The notes under the pieces: generated by a model
Database searches by the model: none
Told to the model about the DNA's origin: nothing
What the model saw: only the letters and a program-made list of their open reading frames with translations
In this document: positions 1 to 7,156 of the stretch, one piece after another
Layout of the letters: every line of letters begins with the position of its first letter
How positions within the stretch are numbered: the first letter of the stretch is position 1
Made by a program: the position numbers and the translations under genes
DNA from: Candidatus Aminicenantota bacterium
GTDB taxonomy: Bacteria > Acidobacteriota > Aminicenantia > UBA2199
Reading direction: 5' to 3'
Length of the DNA stretch: 22,914 bases
Assembly: GCA_026393775.1 (NCBI GenBank)
Contig: JAPKZM010000030.1
Location: forward strand, 1 to 22,914

Positions 1-1
1 G

Positions 2-778
2 ATTGAACATCCCGGAATCCAATTGCTGGTCGTGACCGGCGGGCCGGCCGTGGTGGCGGCGGCCATGAAATCGGGAAAACGGGTAATCGCCGCCGGACCC
101 GGCAATCCTCCGGTCGTCGTGGACGAGAGCGCGGATTTGGCAAAGGCGGCCAGGGATATCGTGGCCAGCGCCAGCTGCGACAACAATATCATCTGCGTGG
201 TCGAGAAGGAGATCATCGTCACCAGCGGAGCCGCTGCGGGCTTGAAAAAAGCGCTGCTGGAAGCGGGAGCCGTTGAATTGGGCGAACACCAGGCCCGGAG
301 GCTTGAAAAGATCATCCTGGACGGGGATGGGCATCCCAGCAAAGCCTGGGTGGGAAAGGACATTCAACTGATCCTGCAACAGATCGGCATGGATGTTCCC
401 TCCGCTAAAAGGCTGGCCATCGTGGAAACCGGCGCCGACCATCCTTTTGCCGAAGAAGAGATGCTGATGCCGGTGCTGCCTTTCATCCAAGTTCGCGACA
501 TCGACGCGGCCATCGAACTGGCCTACCGGCTGGAGCATGGGTGCTTTCACACGGCGGTGATCCATTCGCGCAACATCGACCACATGCACCGCATGGCGAA
601 AAAGATGAACACGACCATTTTTGTGAAAAACGGCATGGCCCTGGCCGGACTGGGTTTCGGCGGTGAAGGTTACACTTCGTTCACCATCGCTTCGCCCACC
701 GGTGAGGGACTCACCTCGGCCCGGCACTTCACCCGCACGCGCCGCTGCACGTTAAGCGGATATTTCAGGATCGTGTAA
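2..778 (+). CDS. CoA-acylating aldehyde dehydrogenase, PduP/EutE-like (5' partial)
   Basis: This is the C-terminal part, about 258 residues, of an aldehyde dehydrogenase that oxidises an aldehyde to acyl-CoA with NAD+ in a microcompartment lumen. The frame is open from base 2, so the N-terminal part (roughly 200 residues, with any encapsulation peptide) lies outside the window. The segment DNNIICVVEKE matches the family's catalytic-cysteine region; the likely nucleophile codon is at 194-196. The AAGPGNPPVVVD stretch and the C-terminal GFGGEGYTSFTIASPTGEGLTSAR segment are typical of PduP/EutE enzymes. It is followed after 64 bases by a PduS-like gene and then shell genes, which supports a microcompartment role. 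Natural substrates from context are acetaldehyde or lactaldehyde (inference). Whether it is closer to PduP or EutE cannot be settled here. Confidence 0.9.
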   Translation: MEHPGIQLLVVTGGPAVVAAAMKSGKRVIAAGPGNPPVVVDESADLAKAARDIVASASCDNNIICVVEKEIIVTSGAAAGLKKALLEAGAVELGEHQARRLEKIILDGDGHPSKAWVGKDIQLILQQIGMDVPSAKRLAIVETGADHPFAEEEMLMPVLPFIQVRDIDAAIELAYRLEHGCFHTAVIHSRNIDHMHRMAKKMNTTIFVKNGMALAGLGFGGEGYTSFTIASPTGEGLTSARHFTRTRRCTLSGYFRIV

Positions 779-842
779 TTTGAGGTCCATGAACAAAACC
801 GACACGAAACCTGACGCTGGGCGGGCGAGGCACAATTAAGCC

Positions 843-2183
843 ATGTCCAACCGAGCCGAAAAAATCATTCAGGCCGTGCAGGAAGCCGGGGTCATCGGAG
901 CCGGCGGCGGCGGATTTCCCACCCACGCGAAGCTGAAGGCGCAGGTGGATACCGTGATCGCCAACGGCAGCGAGTGCGAGCCGCTCCTGGCTTCTGAAAA
1001 AAACCTGCTCAACCAGCACGCGGAATCGGTGCTGGAGGGACTGGCGCTGGCCATGGAAGCGACCGGGGCCAAGCGCGGATTCGTCGCGCTCAAGGAACAC
1101 AATCGCGACGCGATCCAAGCCGTTCAGAAAGCGCTCTCCAGCGGCGACGGCCGCATTCGCATTCACCGGCTGGAAAATTATTACCCGGCGGGCGACGAAT
1201 TCCTGACCGTTTATGATGTCACCGGCTGGGTGGTCCCCGAGGGCGGCCTGCCGCTGGATGTCGGGGTCGTGGTCTGCAACGCGCTTACCTTGTCCCAGGT
1301 GGCCGATGCGTTCCACGGCAAGCCGGTGACCGAGCGGCCGGTGACCGTCGCCGGTTCGGTGCGCAAGCCCGCCGTGGTCGTGGCTCCCATCGGGACACCT
1401 TATGCCGACCTGCTGGCCAAGGCCGGCGGGGCGCGCCATGCCGACGACGTGCTGATCGACGGCGGCCCGATGATGGGCAACCTGGTGGCTGATCCCCGGC
1501 TGGGGATCGCCAGGACCACCTCCGGGGTTTTGGCCTTGCCGGCCGACCATCTCATCGTGCGGCTGAAAAAAACGAGCATCGCGCAGATGGTGAAAAGGTC
1601 AAAAGCCGCATGCTGCCAGTGTTTTCGCTGCAGCGACCTGTGCCCGCGCCACCTTCTGGGACACAACCTGCATCCGCACCTGGCCATGCGTTCACTCGAT
1701 TACGGCTTAGCCGAACCCAGCGGGCATGTCACCGCCGCCTTTTTATGCAGCCAGTGCGGCGTGTGCGAACTCCTGGCCTGCGACGCCATGCTCCTATCTC
1801 CGCGTCTGGTGTTGGCGGAATATAAAAAACAGCTGATCGCCCGCGGCATCAAGAACCCGCATGGGCGGACCAAACTTTCGGCGCTTGCTGAAATCTCCTA
1901 CCGCAGAATTCCCGTTTCGACCGTATTGAAAAAAACGGGGATTTCCGAGTATGCCGTGGAAACACCGTTTGCCGGCTATCTCCAAGCGGAGCTGGTGCGC
2001 GTGCCGCTTTGCCGCCACGCCGGCGCTCCCGCCGTCGCCCGGGTGAAGAAAGGTGAAAAGGTCAAAATGGGAAAGGCCATCGCCGAGACGCCAGCGGGAA
2101 TGTTGGGCGCCGTCTGCCATGCATCCATTGCCGGCACAATAACCGCCGTGAACGAGGACTGGATCGAAATAAGCGCAAAATGA
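843..2183 (+). CDS. pduS: PduS-like RnfC-family NADH dehydrogenase of a microcompartment
   Basis: This 446-residue protein belongs to the RnfC/NqrF-like family represented by PduS, a flavin and iron-sulfur protein that oxidises NADH in propanediol microcompartments. The N-terminal GAGGGGFP motif (residues 19-26) is the glycine-rich NADH/FMN-binding loop. Two four-cysteine clusters follow: C257, C260, C263, C267 and C302, C305, C308, C313, fitting two [4Fe-4S] centres. A C-terminal barrel-sandwich segment (about 380-446) is also typical. In the Pdu system PduS is linked to cobalamin reduction. No cobalamin-dependent enzyme or PduO is visible here, so a general role in NAD+ recycling through the adjacent PduT-like shell protein is more likely (inference). 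It lies 12 bases before that shell gene. The start ATG fits the family N-terminus. Confidence 0.9.
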   Translation: MSNRAEKIIQAVQEAGVIGAGGGGFPTHAKLKAQVDTVIANGSECEPLLASEKNLLNQHAESVLEGLALAMEATGAKRGFVALKEHNRDAIQAVQKALSSGDGRIRIHRLENYYPAGDEFLTVYDVTGWVVPEGGLPLDVGVVVCNALTLSQVADAFHGKPVTERPVTVAGSVRKPAVVVAPIGTPYADLLAKAGGARHADDVLIDGGPMMGNLVADPRLGIARTTSGVLALPADHLIVRLKKTSIAQMVKRSKAACCQCFRCSDLCPRHLLGHNLHPHLAMRSLDYGLAEPSGHVTAAFLCSQCGVCELLACDAMLLSPRLVLAEYKKQLIARGIKNPHGRTKLSALAEISYRRIPVSTVLKKTGISEYAVETPFAGYLQAELVRVPLCRHAGAPAVARVKKGEKVKMGKAIAETPAGMLGAVCHASIAGTITAVNEDWIEISAK

Positions 2184-2195
2184 AGGAAAGGGACC

Positions 2196-2753
2196 ATGAA
2201 TGAACCATCTCTGGGAATGATCGAGTACAAATCGGTGGCCCGGGGCATCTTCTCGTGCGATGCCATGGTGAAAAAGGCGTCGGTGCGGATCCTCGAAACC
2301 CATCCGATCTGCCCGGGGAAATATCTCACCATCATTTGCGGCGGCGTGGCCGAGGTCGAGGAGGCGATGAAAGTGGGACTGGAAACCGGGAGCGACATGG
2401 TGGTGGCCGATCTGTTCCTCCCCTTCGTGCACCGCGACGTGATCCCGGCTCTGGCCGGGACCGCCCAGATCGAGAAGTTCGGCAGCTTGGGCATCATCGA
2501 AACCTTGGCCGTGGCCACCTGCCTTCAGGCCGCCGATATCGCCGTTAAAGCCACGCCGGTCCAGCTGGTGGAAATCCGGCTGGCCAACGGACTTGGCGGC
2601 AAGGGCTATTTCGTCATGACGGGCGAATTGGCCGACGTGGAAGGGTCGTTGGCCGCGGCAAGGGAATTTGCCGCCCAGGCAGGGATGCTGGCCGCCTGTG
2701 AATTGATCCCCGCTCCGCACAAGGATCTGCTGGCCAAGGGCGTCTATTGGTGA
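2196..2753 (+). CDS. pduT: Tandem-domain BMC shell protein, PduT-like (BMC-T with Fe-S pore cysteine)
   Basis: This 185-residue protein carries two BMC domains in tandem (about 5-90 and 95-180), so three copies would form a hexagonal shell tile. The second domain begins at the SLGIIETLAVATCLQAADIAVKA-type segment, characteristic of BMC repeats. The segment HPICPGKY holds C39, equivalent to the cysteine of PduT that ligates a [4Fe-4S] cluster at the pseudo-threefold pore. A purine-rich AAGGAAAGG sequence upstream can serve as ribosome binding site. The gene directly follows the PduS-like gene, the same pairing as in pdu operons, which supports electron transfer across the shell. Cluster binding is inferred from the conserved motif only. 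Confidence 0.92.
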   Translation: MNEPSLGMIEYKSVARGIFSCDAMVKKASVRILETHPICPGKYLTIICGGVAEVEEAMKVGLETGSDMVVADLFLPFVHRDVIPALAGTAQIEKFGSLGIIETLAVATCLQAADIAVKATPVQLVEIRLANGLGGKGYFVMTGELADVEGSLAAAREFAAQAGMLAACELIPAPHKDLLAKGVYW

Positions 2754-2824
2754 GGGAAAGTGAGAAAGGGCAAGAGAACTTTTCCTGAAATTCGGGGGGC
2801 AAGCTCTCGGCGCAGGAGTGTCCG

Positions 2825-3136
2825 ATGAAACTGGCGAAGGTGATCGGTACCGTGGTAGCGACGAAAAAAAGCGAAAAGCTGCAGAACCTGGCGATCCTGA
2901 TGATCCAGCCGCTGGATAAAAAGCTGCAGCCGGTCGGCGAGGCGATCGCCGCCGTGGATGTCGTCCAGGCCGGCCCCGGCGAGATCGTCTATTACACCCT
3001 GGCCCGGGAAGCCGCTTTCGCCCTGCCGGAGCCGGACGTTCCCGTCGACGCGGCCATCACCGGCATCGTCGATCGCGTCCAGCTCGAGGACAAGGGCATC
3101 AACGACCGCCAGCGGATCTTCGGCAAGAACGGATGA
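2825..3136 (+). CDS. EutN/CcmL-family microcompartment vertex protein (BMC-P), copy 1
   Basis: This 103-residue protein matches the EutN/CcmL/CsoS4 pentamer family that caps the vertices of microcompartment shells. It starts MKLAKVIGTVVATKK, the family's first strand, and contains the QAGPGEIVYY turn (about 50-59) and the terminal AITGIVDRV strand (about 79-87). GGAGTGTCC lies just before the ATG. It is followed 12 bases later by a second member of the same family, so the shell may use two pentamer types or mixed vertices. The roughly 70-base gap before it is purine-rich but shows no clear structure. Confidence 0.92.
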   Translation: MKLAKVIGTVVATKKSEKLQNLAILMIQPLDKKLQPVGEAIAAVDVVQAGPGEIVYYTLAREAAFALPEPDVPVDAAITGIVDRVQLEDKGINDRQRIFGKNG

Positions 3137-3148
3137 GGGGGCGGTAAA

Positions 3149-3436
3149 ATGAAACTGGCGCGGGTGATCGGCAACGTGGTCGCTTCCAGGAAGCACGACT
3201 GTTTCCGCGGGCACAAGATATTGATGGTGCAGCCGGTCGACGAATACGGGGAAGACAGCGGACCGTCATTTTTATCCTGCGATACCGTGAACGCCGGTCC
3301 CGGCGACCTGGTCTTGGTGCAGCAGGAAGGCAATACGGCGCGCGAATTGCTGGGAACGCGCCAGGATCCCTTTCATTCGGTCATCGTCGGCATCGTCGAC
3401 GCGGTTGCCATTGACCGGGAAGGGAAAAAGAATTAG
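3149..3436 (+). CDS. EutN/CcmL-family microcompartment vertex protein (BMC-P), copy 2
   Basis: This 95-residue paralogue of the preceding gene has the same fold markers: MKLARVIGNVVASRK at the start, NAGPGDLVLVQQEGNTARELLG in the middle and SVIVGIVDAV near the end. The EGNTAR segment follows the typical EutN/CcmL pattern of a loop near the fivefold pore more closely than copy 1, which has LAREAAF there. Tandem vertex genes are common in BMC loci, where they can differ in shell affinity. An upstream GGGGCGG run may act as ribosome binding site. It is co-directional with all flanking BMC genes and lies 21 bases before deoC. Confidence 0.92.
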   Translation: MKLARVIGNVVASRKHDCFRGHKILMVQPVDEYGEDSGPSFLSCDTVNAGPGDLVLVQQEGNTARELLGTRQDPFHSVIVGIVDAVAIDREGKKN

Positions 3437-3457
3437 GATTCGCACGAAGAGGAGCAC

Positions 3458-4372
3458 ATGTCTCAAGTGGAATTGGAAAATTTTGATGAGGTAGTTGACA
3501 TCATCTGCCGGCGCGTGGCTGAAAAGCTCGCGCAGAAAGGGCTTTTGACCACTGCCCTTGCAGACCTGGCCGGAGGCCAAGGCTGCGCGGAGTGCAGCGG
3601 CTGCGGCCACTGCGTTTCGCTCAAGCCCGAGGCAGTGAAAAATATCGTCGCCAGCGGGGCGGAGCGCATCGGAGCCAAGACCGGCATCCGGGGCGCCGGC
3701 ATTGACGCCAAGATGGCGGCCATGATCGACCACACCCTGCTGAAGCCGGACGCCACCCGCGAACAACTCATGCAGATATGCGCCGAGGCTAGGCAGTACG
3801 GCTTCGCCACGGTTTGCGTCAACTCGGCCAACATTCCCCTGGTGGCCAGGCAATTGCGGGGGAGCACGGTCAAGCCCATCGCCGTGGTGGGCTTTCCCCT
3901 GGGCGCCGCCACCAGCCAGGCCAAGGCTTTTGAAGCCAGGGAAGCCGTCCAGGCCGGGGCCGAAGAGATCGACATGGTCATCAACATCGGGGCGCTGAAA
4001 TCCAAGGACTATAAAACCGTTTTTGCAGACATCAGGACCGTTGTCGAGTCCGCCAAGCCCCACAAGGTGAAAGTGATCCTCGAGACCGCGCAGTTGAACA
4101 ATGAGGAAAAAGTGATCGCCTGCTCCCTGGCCAAGACCGCCGGCGCCGCCTTCGTGAAAACATCGACCGGGTTCGGCGGCGGCGGAGCCACGGTGGAGGA
4201 CATCGCCTTGATGCGCCGCATCGTCGGCCGCGACATGGAAGTGAAAGCCTCGGGCGGCATCCGCACGCGCGAGGATGCGCAAAAAATGATCCAGGCCGGG
4301 GCCGACCGCATCGGCGCGTCCGCCAGCGTGGCTATCGTGACCGGTCAGGATGCAAAAAAAGGAACGTATTGA
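3458..4372 (+). CDS. deoC: Deoxyribose-phosphate aldolase with Cys-rich N-terminal extension
   Basis: This 304-residue protein cleaves 2-deoxyribose-5-phosphate to glyceraldehyde-3-phosphate and acetaldehyde. The DeoC barrel occupies about 85-300. The Schiff-base lysine is K234 in AFVKTSTGF, the second catalytic lysine is K263 in VKASGGIRT, and the catalytic aspartate is D172 in EIDMVINIGAL. Ordinary bacterial DeoC is about 220-260 residues. The extra N-terminus holds an amphipathic helix (about 3-27), a possible encapsulation peptide, and then C43, C46, C49 and C52 in a CxxCxxCxxC array that could bind zinc or an Fe-S cluster. GAGGAG lies upstream of the ATG. Placement between vertex and shell genes indicates that acetaldehyde is made inside the compartment for the aldehyde dehydrogenase. 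Confidence 0.95.
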   Translation: MSQVELENFDEVVDIICRRVAEKLAQKGLLTTALADLAGGQGCAECSGCGHCVSLKPEAVKNIVASGAERIGAKTGIRGAGIDAKMAAMIDHTLLKPDATREQLMQICAEARQYGFATVCVNSANIPLVARQLRGSTVKPIAVVGFPLGAATSQAKAFEAREAVQAGAEEIDMVINIGALKSKDYKTVFADIRTVVESAKPHKVKVILETAQLNNEEKVIACSLAKTAGAAFVKTSTGFGGGGATVEDIALMRRIVGRDMEVKASGGIRTREDAQKMIQAGADRIGASASVAIVTGQDAKKGTY

Positions 4373-4384
4373 AGGAGGGATGGA

Positions 4385-5038
4385 ATGGCAAAACCGGGCT
4401 TTGAATTGAGAACGTTGACTTTCATTGATAGTTTGCAGCCCCAATTGGCGCAATACATTGCCAAGGACAACCGGGTATATGATCCCAAGGAATATGACGC
4501 GGCCCTGATGATCGAGATCGCACCAGCCATGGAAATCCACACCATGATCGACATTGCCCTGAAAGCGACGGCCGTGCGCTTGACCTCGGTGGTCACCGAG
4601 CGCCATTTCGGGTTGATGCTGGCGCACCACAGCGATCAGGGGGAGATCAAGGAGGCCGGCCGGGCCATCCTGCGTGAAACCGGCCTGGACGAGAACGACC
4701 GGGCGGCCGTGGAAATTTTAACCAAAAAAACCATCCGCGGCGTGGAACAGGATCACGCCATCATGTTCACCGGATTGGCCAAGGGCAACATGGTCATTGC
4801 CGGCGAATCGGTGTTCATCATGGAAGTCACTCCGGCCGCCTACCTGATGGTTGCCTGCAATGAAGCGTTGAAGGCCGCCCAGGTCAAGCTGATCGACATC
4901 AAGCCTTTCGGTGCCAGCGGGCGTTTGATCCTCAGCGGCGGCGAGTCGGAGATCGACTCGGCGGCGCAGGCGGCGTCCGCGATTCTCCAGCAGTTGAACG
5001 AGATGAAAGCTTCCAAGTCCGGGAAGCAGCTGGACTGA
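4385..5038 (+). CDS. Tandem-domain BMC shell protein (BMC-T, EutL/PduB/CsoS1D-like)
   Basis: This 217-residue protein is a second BMC-T shell protein, distinct from the PduT-like one. Two BMC-type halves can be seen, one with the IEIAPAMEIHTMIDIALKAT segment (about 44-63) and one with the VTPAAYLMVACNEALKAA segment (about 148-165). The order and wording resemble permuted, gated tandem shell proteins such as EutL, PduB or CsoS1D, which can open a large central pore. Which subgroup applies is uncertain. GGAGGG lies upstream of the ATG and the gap to deoC is 12 bases. It lacks the ICPGKY cysteine motif, so it is more likely a metabolite gate than an electron conduit (inference). Confidence 0.88.
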   Translation: MAKPGFELRTLTFIDSLQPQLAQYIAKDNRVYDPKEYDAALMIEIAPAMEIHTMIDIALKATAVRLTSVVTERHFGLMLAHHSDQGEIKEAGRAILRETGLDENDRAAVEILTKKTIRGVEQDHAIMFTGLAKGNMVIAGESVFIMEVTPAAYLMVACNEALKAAQVKLIDIKPFGASGRLILSGGESEIDSAAQAASAILQQLNEMKASKSGKQLD

Positions 5039-5052
5039 CGATCGATCCAACC

Positions 5053-5823
5053 ATGGACAGTTGCCGTGAAGCATGGATCGGTGCCATCGTTGAAGTCTGC
5101 CATAAGGTGGCTGCCAAGGGCTGGGTGGCCAACCACGACGGCAACGTCAGCGTGCGCTTCGAAGGGACTTTGCTGGCCACGCCCACAGCGGTCAGCAAGG
5201 CCGACGTGAGCGCGGATATGATCATCGGCCTGGACATGGAAGGCAAAAAACTGCAGGGCACGGGCCAGCCATTCTCGGAGATCAAGCTGCACCTGGCCGC
5301 TTACCGGGCCCGGCCCGATATTCAGGCCGTGCTCCACGCCCATCCGCCCCTGGCCACGGCCAGAGGCCTGGCCGGAGGCGATTTCGCGGTGCAGCTTCCC
5401 GAGGCGGTGGTCTCCATCGGCGATTCCATCCCGGTCACCCCATATGCCTTCCCCGGCGCACCTGAAAACGAGGCGCTGGTCGCCGCCGCCCTGAGCCGGA
5501 GCGATGTTTTCATGATGCCTGGCAATGGCGCCTTTGCCGCCGGCAACAACATCAAAGAGGCTTTCCTGCGCATGGAACTGCTTGAGCACCTTCTGCGCAT
5601 TGATCACTACGGCAAGGGCATGAAACCCTTTCGCACCCTGCCCGCGGCAGACAAGGCCAAATTATTGGAAAAGCGCGCTTCGCTCGGACTCGGACCGGTG
5701 AAGGCCCAGGCGGCAGCCCGGCCCGCGGATGAAGGGGCTTTCCAGATCCCGGCCCAAGCCAATGAATGGATAAAAGATATCATCATCGAAGAATTAAAAA
5801 AGATCCTGGGCGAAAAAAAATAG
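5053..5823 (+). CDS. Class II aldolase/adducin-family protein with C-terminal encapsulation-like helix
   Basis: This 256-residue protein is in the class II aldolase family (FucA/RhaD/AraD-like), whose zinc enzymes cleave sugar-1-phosphates to DHAP and an aldehyde such as lactaldehyde. The HAHPP motif gives zinc ligands H95 and H97, and E76 matches the catalytic glutamate. The usual third zinc histidine (NHG/GHG) is replaced by asparagine in PGNGAFAAG (N158), so metal binding or chemistry may differ. After the domain come an Ala/Pro-rich linker (about 213-235) and an amphipathic helix NEWIKDIIIEELKKILGEK, the usual form of a BMC encapsulation peptide. It starts 14 bases after the BMC-T gene; no strong ribosome binding site is evident. 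Substrate is unknown; fuculose- or rhamnulose-1-phosphate are possible by family. Confidence 0.85.
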   Translation: MDSCREAWIGAIVEVCHKVAAKGWVANHDGNVSVRFEGTLLATPTAVSKADVSADMIIGLDMEGKKLQGTGQPFSEIKLHLAAYRARPDIQAVLHAHPPLATARGLAGGDFAVQLPEAVVSIGDSIPVTPYAFPGAPENEALVAAALSRSDVFMMPGNGAFAAGNNIKEAFLRMELLEHLLRIDHYGKGMKPFRTLPAADKAKLLEKRASLGLGPVKAQAAARPADEGAFQIPAQANEWIKDIIIEELKKILGEKK

Positions 5824-5828
5824 GGTAG

Positions 5829-5914
5829 GGGCGCGGTCATCGCGCCCAAAATATCAAATCCCAAGAATCAAATTATTCCTTTCGCCTTTTGCCTAGGGCG
5901 CGATAACCGCGCCC
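5829..5914. repeat. Pair of inverted GC-rich hairpin repeats between convergent genes
   Basis: Two hairpins flank a 48-base AT-rich spacer. The first (5829-5847) has stem GGGCGCG, loop GTCAT and stem CGCGCCC. The second (5896-5914) has the same stem with loop ATAAC. The 21-base segments 5827-5847 and 5896-5916 are inverted copies of each other with one mismatch. They lie between the convergent aldolase and endonuclease III genes and could act as a bidirectional terminator, although no T-run follows. The second copy lies inside the nth reading frame and encodes its last residues. Confidence 0.8.
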
Positions 5915-6570
5915 CTTGTCACTGAAGATGATGGGCATGTCTTCTGCAGCACGCATTCAGCGCATTTCGGGTTTCTGGGCCGGCAAATGGTCTGGCCGAA
6001 TCCTACCAGCACCTGGTTGACCTGCGGCCATTGCCGGCGCGGGAATATTTTCTGCAATTCCAGCTCGACCGCCGCCGGAGTCGGGCCGCTGGCCCAACCC
6101 AGCCGCCGGGCGATGCGGAAGACATGGGTGTCGACGGCGATCGCCGGTTGCGCGAAGGCCAGAGCCAGGACGAGGTTGGCTGACTTGCGGCCGATCCCGG
6201 GAAGCTCCAGCAGCTCGTCGAGAGAGGAGGGGAACCGCTCGCCTTGTTCAAAGACCTGGCATATCCCCAGTATATGCTTGGCCTTGGTGCGGTAGAAGCC
6301 GACCGGGTAGATCAGCCGGCCAATGTGCGCCTCGGACAGGTGGCCCATTTTATCAGGCGTATCGGCTGCAGCGAACAATCGGGCGGCGGCCTTCTCGGTC
6401 ACCGGATCCTTCGTGCGTGCGCTCAGCAGTACCGAGATCAGGATGCGGAACGGCGTGGAGCGGATGCTGGCCTCGAAGGAGTCCACCGGCGGTGATAGGG
6501 GAGCGGTGAACCTCCGGATGGCGCCGAGATCGCGGCGGGCTTGCTTCTCAGCCTCAGACTTTCTCGCCAT
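5893..6570 (-). CDS. nth: Endonuclease III (DNA glycosylase/AP lyase)
   Basis: This 225-residue protein is a base-excision repair enzyme that removes oxidised pyrimidines and cleaves the abasic site. The helix-hairpin-helix LPGIGRKSANLVLALAF carries catalytic K129, and D147 lies in AVDTHVFRIARR. Four cysteines (C196, C203, C206, C212) show the exact C-x6-C-x2-C-x5-C spacing of the [4Fe-4S] loop. The last residues, TRGAVIAP, and the stop codon come from a GC-rich hairpin repeat that is also present in inverted form nearby, so the natural C-terminus has probably been replaced or extended. No strong ribosome binding site precedes the ATG. Confidence 0.95.
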   Translation of the reverse strand: MARKSEAEKQARRDLGAIRRFTAPLSPPVDSFEASIRSTPFRILISVLLSARTKDPVTEKAAARLFAAADTPDKMGHLSEAHIGRLIYPVGFYRTKAKHILGICQVFEQGERFPSSLDELLELPGIGRKSANLVLALAFAQPAIAVDTHVFRIARRLGWASGPTPAAVELELQKIFPRRQWPQVNQVLVGFGQTICRPRNPKCAECVLQKTCPSSSVTRGAVIAP

Positions 6571-6579
6571 TGATTGGTC

Positions 6580-6627
6580 GCACTATGATTTCAACCATCA
6601 CTTTGAGTTGTTGAAATCATCTAGTGC
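6580..6627. repeat. Inverted repeat upstream of nth
   Basis: ATGATTTCAAC at 6585-6595 is repeated in perfect inverted form at 6610-6620 across a 14-base spacer. After a 2-base bulge the match extends by GCACT at 6580-6584 and AGTGC at 6623-6627. It lies immediately upstream of the nth start codon (strand -), where an operator or a leader hairpin would be expected. It may instead be part of a decayed repeat element, since a second inverted repeat follows directly. Confidence 0.6.
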
Positions 6628-6632
6628 GTCAA

Positions 6633-6715
6633 TGTCAATGGAAATTGTATTAACTATAGTTTTTACAATTCCTGTGAACATTTGAAATCACTCAATAAGA
6701 CAATTTCCATTGACA
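6633..6715. repeat. 16-bp perfect inverted repeat overlapping the 3' end of the OsmC gene
   Basis: The 16 bases TGTCAATGGAAATTGT at 6633-6648 recur as a perfect inverted copy at 6700-6715, separated by 51 AT-rich bases. The right copy lies inside the OsmC-like reading frame and encodes part of its final residues (VNGNC). A transcript could fold it into a long stem. It may act as a processing or termination structure, or mark a small palindromic insertion. Confidence 0.7.
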
Positions 6716-7119
6716 ACGATCTCATGGCTGATAGTGACGGCGGGGGCCAGGGTGGCCCTAACGCCGCAGTATTTCTCTTCCGAGAGGGCGACGGCCTTGC
6801 GCAGCGGTTCAGGGGTCAGCCCGGGGCCGGTAAAATCGTAGATGACCTTGATAGCGACGATTTTTTTTGGGTGCTCGTCAGCCAGGGCGGCTTCGGCCGA
6901 TACTGCGAACTTTTCGACCTTGACCTTCATTTTGCCCAGGATGGATATGACGTCCATGCCGGTGCAGCCCAGCAGCGAGACCAGGGTCAACCCCTTGGGG
7001 CGCGGCCCGAGGTTTTTGCCCCCGGCTTCGGGGGTTCCGTCTATGACGAAGTCAAAGCCGTCCAGGTGAGCTTGAAAGGCGAGGCCTTGTTCCCAGTCGA
7101 TCTTGGCTTCAAGGTTCAT
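6688..7119 (-). CDS. OsmC/Ohr-family protein
   Basis: This 143-residue protein fits the OsmC/Ohr family, thiol-dependent peroxidases that reduce organic hydroperoxides, and related proteins of unknown function. Two cysteines are at suitable places: C52 in LVSLLGCTGMDV at the start of the central helix and C118 in SEEKYCGVRATLA. Its length is normal for the family. GGAGGGG lies about nine bases before the ATG. The gene precedes nth on the same strand with a 117-base gap full of inverted repeats. Its promoter region lies in the repeat element at 7157-7273. OsmC versus YhfA-like assignment is not certain. Confidence 0.88.
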   Translation of the reverse strand: MNLEAKIDWEQGLAFQAHLDGFDFVIDGTPEAGGKNLGPRPKGLTLVSLLGCTGMDVISILGKMKVKVEKFAVSAEAALADEHPKKIVAIKVIYDFTGPGLTPEPLRKAVALSEEKYCGVRATLAPAVTISHEIVVNGNCLIE

Positions 7120-7156
7120 CGTGTTTGCCCCTCCGTGAAAATGGTCTCAACCGATT

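Noticed and set aside
3272..4630. A 452-codon open frame on the minus strand opposite deoC and its neighbours
   Set aside because: It is antisense to clearly recognised genes, has a composition typical of GC-rich antisense frames (many His, Gly, Asp, Gln) and shows no family motif.
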